Source of the DNA: Plasmopara viticola
Lineage: Eukaryota > Oomycota > Peronosporomycetes > Peronosporales > Peronosporaceae
DNA length: 64,000 nt
Assembly (NCBI GenBank): GCA_001695595.3
Contig: MBPM02000004.1
Coordinates: 992,001 to 1,056,000, forward strand
Reading direction: 5' to 3'
Positions within the stretch are counted from its first letter, which is position 1, and each line of letters opens with the position of its first letter. The notes under the pieces were generated by a model. The model had not been told where the DNA came from, did no database searches, and worked only from the letters and a program-made list of their open reading frames with translations. The position numbers and the translations under genes are program-made. This document shows positions 49,824 through 59,739 of the stretch, in pieces.

Positions 49824-49908
49824 CGCAATGGCATTAAACAGAATTTGACCAATAAACAAGGGGGTAAGTAGAAAACATCAAAAGGGTGAGCGGGAAATAA
49901 CGGTTCCC
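49824..49908. repeat. MULE right terminal inverted repeat
   Basis: Reverse complement of 47616-47700 with a few substitutions. The outermost eight bases are identical. It is followed by the second copy of ttctttta at 49909-49916. Confidence 0.9.
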
Positions 49909-50840
49909 TTCTTTTAAAATCCATTTTTAAGCACTTGATTTATTAGAGCAGCCAGTTTTTAGGTCGGGAAATGTATTGATGGCAATACAATACATGATAC
50001 CCACTGCGATTTTTTCAGTGTAGTTCGGTCTGGTAGCTATGCCTAAAATTGATTCACACGCACTTCCATCACAGCTCCACTGCCTCTCAGTCATTAGATG
50101 CGGCGAGCCTCATTCCGTGCGATATTGGCCAGCTGGACACGACTTTGCTCTTATGGTGGATTAGGCAAGACTGTATTACTTGATCATTACATCTGCATTC
50201 TGATTAGCGCAAACGGAGTAAGTCCATGGCAATTTACGTACTTAAGAGACAATGAGCCATATATGAGTTGGCACAATGCTCGCCTGTGTGAGCTGTGTAT
50301 GTCCTACGGCCATGCCAAAAGATTCGAAACAGATAGCGAGCTCACACGCAGGCAATAAAAGATCCGGGTTACCACATGCTTCCAAAAAATAAGGGTAGCG
50401 TTTGCCAGACAAAAATGTGCGCCGGCCTCTCTCGGTCTCATCTAAGCCCATAATGATTGCTTCACGTGTACGCGTGTCTCTGTGTCCCAAAGCGCCGGGG
50501 ATCAAAAGCAAATATACAAGATGCATGCCACCTGATCGCTTGTAAAAGCAATTGTTACTGACAACGTCGAGCGGTGCTGTCGACTGAATGTCATCTGCTT
50601 CTATAATTCTAGGCCAACTTCTCGCAAGAAACCTCGATCACCAGGCATTGGCCGCCAAACATGTCACGTGAAGTTCAAATAACATAACATCACATTAAAA
50701 CTCTATAGTGCACATTTTAAATCCTTATCACTTTGTGCCATAATTTTGTACGCAAAATCATTTCAGGCAAATTGACGAAAGCCAGAAGTTCGGCTGCATA
50801 TCTTCAAGTTCCATTCTGGTCCGAATCTTGTCGTACACCC

Positions 50841-51167
50841 TTGTATTGTATTGTATTACGTTATCGCGTTGCCAAGTTATGCACGTGCTAGGCTCAGTCT
50901 GGCTAGTCCACGGCATAGAGTGGTGTCCGCATACGTCGGGTCTCGTTCGGCGGGCAGTGCAGCCAGCACCGAGGTCGTGAGGGTCTTCCATTATTTTGCT
51001 CAGCTCTGACTTGGTAAGAGCCCAGGTGGCGCCCGGTGCTGGAGACCGTCGCGTCGAGGGTGAGACTCGTTAGAGACCCGCAGATGCCCGAGAGCACCTG
51101 CCCGAAGCGCGCGGGCATTTAGCCCTCGCGCTTGGAAGGAGGGCGTCACCCCAACCTTTTCCAAGCT
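50841..51167 (-). mobile_element. Short internally deleted LINE derivative (SIDE 2)
   Basis: The three-piece structure matches the other SIDEs, with tail ttgtattgtattg at the left and the 5' end at the right. The target duplication tcgtacaccc lies at 50831-50840 and 51168-51177. It is inserted in unit copy E1; the uninterrupted site is seen in copy B near 11160. Confidence 0.92.
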
Positions 51168-52189
51168 TCGTACACCCACTTAATATTAATTCCTTGCTCT
51201 TTGCGTATAATCTAGTTGTTCCTTCTGATCTGGATTTATGTGAAAGTCTTCGCGATACTGTCTCTCCGTGACATTACGAAGATTTTAATCTAATTAATAG
51301 AAGTAGCTCGAAGCACGAAAACAAAGTCGCCACAGTAGATGGGGTGATGATAAAAACTTTTGCTAGAACTTGGAAAGAGGACGGTTGTAAAGAAATTCGT
51401 ATTAATTATAAGTTTGGATATGACACTTACTACCATTTACCTGCGCAAATACTCGTTGCGAAGCTGGAAAGTGATCGTACATATCCTGGTACGGCAGCAC
51501 ACAACTCGCAGGCAGCCGCAAGGTGGCTTTGTGCGCTACATATACGTAAAGCTGTCACTTAATAGATTGTTCGTCGTATTGTAAGGCGAGTGTGGCAGTG
51601 CACATCTCACGAGCAAGCATCAGGTGACGGCGAATTTGGATTGTGATAGGATTTAGATCCTGGCTTGCGCAGAAGTTTTGTCTATGATTTAAAGACGGCG
51701 TAATACTTTACGAGAAAAAGTCCATGCTGGCTTGACGTTCAACTAGCGCGTTCAGTACTATTGCTGCCCGATCACTGACGTTATCAACACAGTTTTCAAT
51801 AAATCATTAATGTCTGTTAGCTATTGTCGAAGACATACGTGCACTGCGTTGTTAAAGTGTTCTACGTCAACTATTTTTTTCCTGTTGCGAGTCGCCCACT
51901 CGCTTACCTATTTAGCAGCAGTATCGTCATAACCAAATTGCAAACGAACGATGTGGTACGCTCAAGTGCCTCGAGAACTTTCTTCCCTCCCCCGAGCGTT
52001 TAGCGCTTCTTCTGTCTTATTCGCGCTGGATCTATCTCAGCTGCATATGCGTTACGTATAAAATTAGACGATAATACAGTCAGAAGACAATATTTGGCTG
52101 TGGCATCATTTTCCAAACGAATACTTCAGCCACTTATTTCTAAATGTTCTTCTTGTCTCAGTGCTCCTGATGCTTGCGCTGCTGTGATG

Positions 52190-52575
52190 CTGAGGATGGA
52201 GTTGATGAAAGAGTGCGAAGCGATTCCTCTAATTTTCTTGTATGTATCTCCCTTTTAATTTAAGACATTTACTTTATTTAAAATACGAGGTCACCGATTT
52301 AAATCGTGTCGCCACGGTTTAAAAAATACAATCTGCAACAAACAAATTGTAGTTGCCAAGACTTACAGCGCAAATTTGGCAGAATACGATTTAATGTTAT
52401 GAATATATGAAATATTACTAAGAAGGCTCTAAGAGAGTCATCGAATGTGGTCATAGTAAGATCACGAAGTGGTGATATGTTTTTAACAATTTTTTTTGAC
52501 TCGGCTTTCTAAATCAAAGAGTTACAATCTATTGCGTGTGTAAGGGCATATTATTCTTTTTCCAATATATTTGTC
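52190..52575 (+). promoter_or_regulatory. Orphan effector upstream fragment, reversed
   Basis: This stretch matches 62100-62440 (upstream of eff3) in plus orientation, including the gcgaagcgat, ggtcaccgat and gatcacgaagtggtgat segments. Its neighbours on both sides are minus-oriented unit sequence. It is joined to E1 by a switch near 52185 and to E2 through SIDE 3. It is the relic of an effector promoter that has lost its gene. Confidence 0.65.
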
Positions 52576-52899
52576 TATTGTATTGTATTGTATTACGTTA
52601 TCGCGTTGCCAAGTTATGCACGTGCTAGGCTCTATGGCTAGTCCACGGCATAGAGTGGTGTCCGCATACGTCGGGTCTCGTTCGGCGGGCATTGCAGCCA
52701 GCACCGAGGTCGTGAGGGTCTTCCATTATTTTGTTTAGCTCTGACTTGGTAAGAGCCCAGGTGGCGCCCTGGTGCTAGAGACCATCGCGTCGAGGGTGAG
52801 ACTCGCTAGAGACCTGCAGATGCCCGATAGTACCTGCCCGAAGCGCGCGAGCATTTAGCCCCCGCGCTTGGAAGGAGGGCGTCACCCCAACCTTTTCCG
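52576..52899 (-). mobile_element. SIDE 3, without target duplication, at a rearrangement joint
   Basis: The structure matches SIDE 2. The left flank (ccaatatatttgtc) is effector upstream sequence; the right flank (aagtgctatatgtag) is unit sequence equivalent to copy B 10188. No direct repeat flanks the element, and the two flanks are never adjacent in the other copies. This is what recombination between two SIDE insertions would leave. Confidence 0.85.
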
Positions 52900-53172
52900 A
52901 AGTGCTATATGTAGTGATGGCAATATATTACATATGGTATCAAGATACTTAGTGCGATGTTTTAGGTGCCGTTTGATGTAGTAACTATGATAAAAACAAT
53001 GAAATGAATACGCACTTTTATCACAGCTCCACTGCCTTTTAATCATTAGATGCGGCGAGCATCACTTCGTGCCATGTTGGCTATCTGAACACGACTTCGC
53101 AATTATGGTAAGAGGGCAAGACTGAATTACTCAGTCAGATCATCTGCATCATGAAGAGCGCAAACGGAGTAG

Positions 53173-53337
53173 GTCGATGGCACTTTACGTGTTTTAACAG
53201 GCAACCAGCTATATGTGAGTTGGAACAATGCTCGCCTACGTGAGTTGTGTTTGTCCTACGGCCATGAGGCCAAAAAAGTTGAAACAGATAGCGAAGGCAC
53301 TAAGCAGGTAATATTAGATCTGTTGTATCCAAGATAA
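53173..53337 (+). pseudogene. Decayed SAP-like frame, copy E2
   Basis: A 54-codon open frame (VDGTLRVLTGNQ, WNNARLRELCLSYG, EGTKQVILDLLYPR) is the same length as the one in copy A at 1517-1681, with several amino acid changes and no frame break. There is no start codon in frame at its left end. A splice acceptor or an upstream frame would be needed for expression, and neither is evident. Confidence 0.3.
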
Positions 53338-54430
53338 GACAAGTGTAGCGTTTGCCGGACAAAAATGTGCGCCGACAATGATTGCCTCGCGTGTACACGT
53401 TTTCTGTAAAGATTTTCGTATCTTTTGTGTCACAAAGAACCAGGAATGTGCGGATTAAAAGCAAATATATCAGATGCATGCCACCTGATCATTTGTAAAA
53501 GTGATTACTGACGACTTCGAGCGCTGCTGTCGACTGAATGCCGTCTGCTTTAAAAACTCTAGGCCAACTCCTACGTCACAAAAAAACCCTGCACGATGAA
53601 GTAGGAACTGCTAATTAAATGGCCGTCAAATATGTCTACTGGCGGTGTGTAACATAGTCTTTGTGATGTCGTGGCTAATCAAACACAGCGAACGCTTGCG
53701 GTGGGTGGCAGAAATTCAGATAGCATTATAATGAAGGAGACCACATTGAAAAAACACTATATTACACTTTTACAAATCTCAATAGTTTGTGCCATGATTT
53801 GTGCGCTAAATTGTTTCAGACAAATTTGCGGAAGCCAGAACTTTGGCTTTAATGTCTTCAAGTTCCATTCTGGTCCAAATCTTGTTGTACATCCTCTTAC
53901 TACTACTTCTAAGCCCCTTTGCGTAAAATCTAGCTGTTCCTTCTGGTCGGGATTTGAAAGTCTACCGCGAGACTGCCTCTCCGCAATCTAATTATAAATA
54001 AGCTATCGCTCAAAGTACGAAAACAAAGTCGCCACAGTAAATGGGGTAATGATAAAAACTTTTGCTTGGAAAGAGGACGATCAATAAAAAAGTATTAATT
54101 ATAAGTCTGGATTCAACAAACACTACCAATCTACCTGCGCAAATACTCGTTACGAAGTTAAAAAAAGGATCACAAATACACTATCGGTCGTACATTTCCT
54201 GGCACGGTAACACAGAATTCACAGGCAGCTGCAAAGTGAGGTTTTGCGCTACATAAAGCTGTCACTGGATGGATTATTCTTCGTAATAAAAGGCGAGTGT
54301 GGGAGTGCACATCCCACTTGCAAGCATCATGTGACGGCGATTTTTAATCCTGTTGGCAGTCCGATTCTGACTTGCGCAAGCTTTTTGACTATTATTTTGA
54401 AAAATGCGTAGTACTCTGCGTAATACTCTA

Positions 54431-54752
54431 GCCCCCGTCACTTGGGGTGACGCCCTCCTTCCAAGCGCGGGGGCTAAATGCTCGCGCGCTTCGGGCAGGT
54501 GCTCTCGGGCATCTGCAGGTCTCTAACGAGTCTCACTCTCGACGCGATGGTCTCCAGCACTAGGTCGCCACCTGGGCTCTTACCAAGTCAGAATCACACA
54601 AAATAATGGAAGACCCTCACGGCCTCGGTGCTGGCTGCACTGCCCGCCGAACGAGACCCGACGTATGCGGACACCACTCTATGCCGTGGACTAGCCATAG
54701 AGCCTAGCACGTGCATAACTTGGCAACGCGATAACGTAATACAATACAATAC
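54431..54752 (+). mobile_element. Short internally deleted LINE derivative (SIDE 4)
   Basis: The flanks carry aatactcta at 54422-54430 and 54753-54761, a 9-bp target duplication. The 5' end is slightly shorter or altered (gcccccgtcacttggggtga). The three-piece structure and the acaatacaat tail are as in the other copies. The empty site is seen in copy D near 39705-39725. Confidence 0.92.
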
Positions 54753-55207
54753 AATACTCTACGAGAAAAAGTCCATGCTGGCTAGATCTTCAACTAACGC
54801 TTTCGTTATTATTGTTGCCCGATGACCGACTTTATCAATACAGTTTCCAATAATTCATTATTGTCTATCAGCTATAGTCGAGCACATACGTGCACTGCGG
54901 TGTCAAAGTGTTTTACATCGACTATTTATTTCCTTTTGCGAGTCGCCCACTTGCTTTTTTTCTTAGCAGCAGTACCGTCATAACAGGTTTGCAAACGAAC
55001 GATGTAGTACGTTCATGTGCCTCGAAGACTTCCCTCCCCCGAGCACTCGGCGCTTCTTCTGTCGTCTATGGGCTGCCAACTTTTGCTGATTCGCGCTGGA
55101 TCTATCTCAGCTATATATGCGTTTCGTATACAATTAGATGATAATACAGTCATAAGATAATAATTGGCTGTGGCATCATATTCCAAACGTGAAATTACTT
55201 GGTACAA

Positions 55208-56006
55208 GTATGAGGTCAGCCACTTATTTCTAAATCTACTTCTTGTTTATGTGCTGCGCTGCTGTCGATTTAGCAGCCACATAATTAAGTAAATGTGTTG
55301 CATCTGGCTGCTTGTGCAAAGCAGCAATGATTAAAAATTAAGTTGTGGACAAAACTCAACATACACTAATTTTGATTTCTTTGACTTTTAAAACTACTGC
55401 CAAACCTTCTTTATTCAAGAATGGTTTCATGGCACAACGCAACGCGTAAAGTATTTCGCACAATTCAATTTGGTAAAGACAAATTAATCTTACACAGGGA
55501 AACTTTCGCAATAGTTTATAACAGCTCAAACAAAATTAGTTAAAGAAATCAATCACCACTTCGTGATCTTATTCAAGAAATTTTAACCACACTCGATGAT
55601 TCTACTTAACGTATATCCGTCACATTAGATTGCATTCTGCCAAATTTGTGTTGCTACTGCAATTTTCTTGTTGCAGGAATGTGTACTTTGAGCAAGTGAT
55701 GACACTATCTAGATTGGTGACTTCGTGATTTAATCAAAGTAAATGTCTTGAGGTCACAAATTAAAAGGGGATAATCGCTTCGCAGCTCTTTCATTAAAGT
55801 CAGCCCTCCATCCTCAACATCTTTATGAGATGGCCTTACAAGCCAATTGTGATCCTCTTCTCAAAGGTCCGGTTAAAAACCCGGTGCGCTTAGGCTCTGT
55901 ACGTGCAGTTTCCTATCTCAGGCCATCTGTTAGCATGATACCATCCTTTGAGAGAAGATATATACCCACTGTAAACTCGAGCTTCTCTTTGTTTCTGTTG
56001 GAGTTA
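55208..56006 (+). promoter_or_regulatory. Upstream region of eff2
   Basis: Near-identical, inverted, to 38493-39290 upstream of eff1. The conserved GATATATACCC stretch lies at 55957-55967, about 80 bases before the start codon. Confidence 0.6.
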
Positions 56007-56020
56007 TCACTTTCAATTCG
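56007..56020 (+). promoter_or_regulatory. Inr plus FPR-like core promoter of eff2
   Basis: TCACTTTCAATTCG starts 38 bases before the ATG at 56045 and matches the oomycete Inr/FPR arrangement. Confidence 0.65.
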
Positions 56021-56044
56021 GATTGCAACGACTCAGGACCAAGC

Positions 56045-57805
56045 ATGCGCCTACTCACCTTCGCACGAACTGCCATCATTGTCCTCTTCAACGTTAGCGC
56101 TTGTTCCGGCGCCACCACGTATACAAGTCGTGAGGAGAGGATGGGCACGTTAAACGCCTCGGATGTTGCAGCTTCGACCGACATCATCCCAACGAGAGCA
56201 AAAGCCATCGATGGGGTGCATGAGAACAACAAGTCCTCTTCTGATGGCAAGAACAATGAAGCGAGAGGGATTAGTCCTGTGGCTGTGCACATGGTTGATC
56301 CGAATGTAGAAAAAGGTGAGATGATTGCCAAATTTTCAAGCGATTTGAAGACCGAGCTCGGGCTGGGAACGCAGGCAAGTACGGGAAATATTGCTAAAGT
56401 AATGGAACATGAGCATTGGGCTTCAATGATAAAGGAAACAGACGATTGGTTGCTGAAAAAACCTATGAACCCAAACACTGTTTTCTCGTACATGAAACTT
56501 GAAAGTATCTTCGATCAAGACATGGACATTGTCACAATGAGTCACGACCCCAAGCTTCTATTGTGGTTCCGCTATATTATAGAGTACAGAAACATGGACG
56601 ACCCAATTTCGAAATACGCAGCATTTGACAACGAAGAGCTTTTGGGACTTTTGGTTAGTCACATGAAGGCACGAGTGAGTTCAGAACTGGCACATTCGCT
56701 TCACGATAAGTCACGACCTGATCCGCATCTACAAGTAGTGACACTGTTCGAAACTTATCGCCACGAGCCGTCAATGGAGAGCTTTGCTGAGGATATGCTG
56801 ACGTATATGGTCACGGATTCCACCACTAAGGATCATGTACTCAATGTATGGCTTCAGAAGAAGGAATCACCAATCACCGTTTTCAGTGTCTTGCATCTCA
56901 ATGATGAGGCTCGTCGGCTTGATCTTGACGATAAAACCGTGTTAACTGCGTGGCTTAATTACGTTAAACTGTACATGAACTCGGGTGCTCCGGACTTTGA
57001 TAGTGACAGCTTTATTCGATTGCTACTGCCAACAATGTCAATGCCACGTGCGAGAAGAATGTTTGGAACTAATGCGCTTGAACACGAATTGGGAGGTGTG
57101 GATTACAAGAATGGGAAGTTTGCGTCGTATTTGCGAGAAGTATGGCAAAGAGTTCCCGAATTGATGTTTAGCAGCTCGCAGCTTTCAGGCAGAAAGATAC
57201 CGCTCGACTATTTTCCCACGTTCATGCAGCCAATAACGGATGTCGCTCCGTACATGAATAAAAAGCCATTTGATGGCGCTATAGTGTATAGTATGCTGGA
57301 GCCAGTATTTTCGTTTGATGAAATGAAAGGTCTGTTTGAGATTGTAAAGCAATCAGCTAAACGTTCTAGAGCCTTGTCAGCTAAACAGCGCTCGGACGTT
57401 GGGCAATTTGCCAAAAATATGTTGCAGTACCTCTCCGCTTCCTCACTTCCTGTACGACTTTCACGATTCGAGTTGCATCCCGAAAAGTATAAAGATGTGG
57501 ACGCCCGACTTCTCATGTTGTGGTTCAAAAATTCCGTGAAGTATTACACTCATGTAGAAAAGAATAGTCTTGAAGGAGCCGTACCCATTGTGATGGATAC
57601 GTTGGGTGAAGAGATAGCGAAGAGTAAGTTAACGTCAACTTCGTGGCATAAGATAATGGAAGAAGTGCGGAAGCAAAAAGAGGAACTTTGGAATTTGATG
57701 AAACACGCGTTACCCCAAAGCCGGAAGCGCAAGACTAGCGCTTATATAGAAGACGAACAGCCCCGTTTGCAAGCTAGCACTAAACGAATAAATTTAGGTT
57801 TTTGA
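56045..57805 (+). CDS. eff2: large secreted WY-type effector, 586 aa
   Basis: An intact intronless paralogue of eff1. It has the same signal peptide, EER-like motif (30-32) and linker, identical over residues 1-126. WY-like features are W135 with VFSYMKL, WFRYIIEYR around 174-182, W269 with SPITVFSVLHL, and AWLNYVKLYMN at 302-312. The C-terminus keeps QSRKRKT near 558-564 as a possible nuclear signal. From about residue 340 onwards it departs from eff1 and is closer to ψ1, in segments such as KNSVKYYTHVEKNSLE and KLTSTSWHKIMEE, which suggests a mosaic history. It is tail to tail with eff3 across a 1.9-kb spacer. Role by family: a host-translocated virulence effector; target unknown. Confidence 0.9.
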   Translation: MRLLTFARTAIIVLFNVSACSGATTYTSREERMGTLNASDVAASTDIIPTRAKAIDGVHENNKSSSDGKNNEARGISPVAVHMVDPNVEKGEMIAKFSSDLKTELGLGTQASTGNIAKVMEHEHWASMIKETDDWLLKKPMNPNTVFSYMKLESIFDQDMDIVTMSHDPKLLLWFRYIIEYRNMDDPISKYAAFDNEELLGLLVSHMKARVSSELAHSLHDKSRPDPHLQVVTLFETYRHEPSMESFAEDMLTYMVTDSTTKDHVLNVWLQKKESPITVFSVLHLNDEARRLDLDDKTVLTAWLNYVKLYMNSGAPDFDSDSFIRLLLPTMSMPRARRMFGTNALEHELGGVDYKNGKFASYLREVWQRVPELMFSSSQLSGRKIPLDYFPTFMQPITDVAPYMNKKPFDGAIVYSMLEPVFSFDEMKGLFEIVKQSAKRSRALSAKQRSDVGQFAKNMLQYLSASSLPVRLSRFELHPEKYKDVDARLLMLWFKNSVKYYTHVEKNSLEGAVPIVMDTLGEEIAKSKLTSTSWHKIMEEVRKQKEELWNLMKHALPQSRKRKTSAYIEDEQPRLQASTKRINLGF

Positions 57806-58176
57806 AATTCTTCTTTCATTGTCTGTATCTTTCTTTTGATTTGTGACCTATGAGCGATCGCGAGTAGTACGTATCACAGTAATACGGATGGTTTTGCTTG
57901 TACGTGTAATGGACAGTTTGTATGAAGTCGGACGTTGTGCAGCTGAACCAGTCAGAGACAAGACGGATATATTCGTAATTCGTAAGCATGGCTGCAAACG
58001 GCGCACACGCAGCCCCGAAGTGACTTTGTGCGCTAAATCTATGCTAAGCTGTCGCTGGTATCGCCAAATGCGCCAACATAAGCCGAGTGTGGGAAGTGCA
58101 CAATCCACTTGCAAGCATAGTGACGACAAAGTTGGGATTTTGTTGGTAACACAATACTGGTGTGCACAGACTCTGT

Positions 58177-59328
58177 AAATGTAATGTAATGTATTACGTT
58201 ATCGCGTTGCCAAGTTATGCACGTGCTAGGCGCAGTCTGGCTAGCCCACGGCATAGAGTGGCGTCCGCATACGTCAAGTCTCGTTCGGCGGGCAGTGCAT
58301 CCAGCACCGAGGTCGTGAGGGTCTTCCATTTCTTTCGGTCTTAAGCAAGGGTACGTACCACTTCGAGGTCTTGTGCTATCCGGAGTCGAAAGCCGGAGCC
58401 ACGGGAAACAAGGTTGTGGTCGAGTGTTGAGGGGAGCGTGGTGCGGGGACGTCCGCGCCATTTTGCTGCGGTGGAGAAGAAGTAGGCGCGCATCTGGAGG
58501 TTAGCTGGAATGTCGGGATCGCGGCGAAGTACATGGCCAAACAGGCGCCAGCGAGCTTGTGTCAGTCGTAGTCTCAGCGGCCGCTCATCACAGAGGTCGT
58601 AAAGTCTTGCATTCGAAATGTGTCGGGGGTAGCGATAGCCAAGAGCGTAGCGAAGCTGGCGGCGATGGAAGTTCTCGAGGCCGTGGAGATCTGGCTTGGT
58701 AAGAGCCCAGGTGGCGCAGTTGTACAGCAGAATCGGTAGAACGTAGGTGTTGTACAATCGAATGCGGGTCTTGGGTGAGATGAGCGTGGGGCGGAGCCAG
58801 ACGGACCAGAGGCGGTGGAGCGCGAGGGTGGCCAGGGACTTGCGTCGGGATGGATCTTTAATATCGCCGAGGAGTGTTCCGAGCTTCTTAGTGTGGCGCC
58901 AAGTTTCTTCTCGGGATCGGGCGTGTCGAGTGGCGCCCGACGGATTGCAGTGGCGGCGGATTTCGGTGACTTCGGTCTTGGCTTGGTTCTTTTTTTTTTT
59001 TTTCAGGGTTAAAAGGAAGTCATCAGTGCGGTGCTCACCTCTATCGTAGATCTTGGTTTCTCGGAGGCCAAGGATATCGACGCAATAGCGCCGGAGATCT
59101 TCGGGGAGTGTTTCGTGCTTCTTGCGCTTCGAACCTAGAGAATTCACATTAAAGGAGCCAATCCGGATGCGATTGGCGCGGTTAAGGGCGTGGAAGGGGG
59201 TTTGGCCTGGTGCTGGAGACCGTCGCGTCGAGGGTGAGACTCGTTAGAGACCTGCAGATGCCCGAGAGCACCTGCCCGAAGCGCGCGAGCACTCAGCCCC
59301 CGCGCTTGGAAGGAGGGCGTCACCCCAA
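58177..59328 (-). mobile_element. Internally deleted non-LTR retrotransposon, 1.15 kb, with TSD
   Basis: The counterpart of the element at 15451-16608 with the same A-run deletion junction (here near 58990-59003). It is flanked by acagactctgt at 58166-58176 and 59329-59339, an 11-bp target duplication. The 3' tail (complement of tacattacattacattt) is at the left. The 5' end is a few bases shorter than in other copies. The uninterrupted site is seen near 12140-12150. Non-autonomous. Confidence 0.93.
58341..59147 (-). pseudogene. LINE ORF2 remnant, 268 codons open
   Basis: The frame fuses the endonuclease start (FNVNSLGS, LPEDLRRYCVDILGL) to the C-terminal region after the reverse transcriptase (RIRLYNTYVLPILLYNCATW, FHRRQLRYALGYRYPRHIS, ARWRLFGHVLRRDPDIPAN). 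It lacks all RT catalytic motifs. It ends at a TAA where the copy at 15642 has CAA (LAQDRKKW). It is open over its length because the deletion kept the frame, but it cannot encode an active enzyme. Confidence 0.85.
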
Positions 59329-59739
59329 ACAGACTCTGTGTTTTAGATTGAAGACTGCGTAATGCACTACGAGGAAAGTTAAGGTCTAGGCCACGAGCGC
59401 TTACATATTTATTGTTGCCCAACCATCGGGTTTACCAATATTACATTCATAATTCTTACGTGCACTACACCAATAAATTGTTCGCTGCGGTTTGTTCTAG
59501 CGCCTCAGTCATTTCCCTCTCACAAGCGCCAAGCGCTGTGTCTTTGTCGACTATGGGCCACAGCTGGATTTTTTTCTCAAACTAAATATGTACACTTCTA
59601 AAACTGATATCTTCACGATGATAGAGGCGTCACGAAAGTACGCGCAACTCAGGACGATATTTTGAGATCACTCACTGATTAAAAGAAACATACAGACAAC
59701 GAGAGTGAAAAGAAATTTGTGGCTCAGAATCTAAATTGA

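Larger units (their letters stand above)
47616..49908 (-). mobile_element. Mutator-like DNA transposon (MULE), 2293 bp
   Basis: The element begins with gggaaccgtt and ends with its complement. It has terminal inverted repeats of about 85 bp and is flanked by an 8-bp direct repeat ttctttta, in the usual MULE range of 8-11 bp. It carries one minus-strand transposase gene with all MULE domains but with inactivating mutations. It lies inside unit copy E1 only. The other copies show the uninterrupted sequence (for example around 10090-10130), so it inserted after the inverted duplication arose. The precise target duplication shows a normal transposition event and little later damage at the ends. 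Confidence 0.95.
46055..52180 (-). repeat. Flanking unit copy E1, inverted relative to D
   Basis: This is the reverse complement of the first 4.8 kb of the unit, starting around 46060 where copy B starts at 7310. It has internal deletions near 47340 and 47460 compared with copies A and B. It is interrupted by a MULE (47616-49908) and by SIDE 2 (50841-51167). The unit end nearest the effector promoter lies at 52010-52180. At about 52185 it switches to a promoter fragment in the opposite orientation. Confidence 0.75.
52900..55030 (-). repeat. Flanking unit copy E2 (partial)
   Basis: This is the promoter-proximal 2 kb of the unit, nearly identical to copy B 10188-11700 and interrupted by SIDE 4. 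At about 55020-55040 the sequence changes from A/B-like to D-like and continues so through the eff2 upstream region. Confidence 0.75.
57806..59739. other. Spacer between eff2 and eff3 3' ends
   Basis: About 0.8 kb of unique spacer (57806-58165 and 59340-59739) interrupted by a LINE derivative. The spacer part matches 11995-12600 next to ψ1. No gene other than the retrotransposon remnant is seen. Confidence 0.7.
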
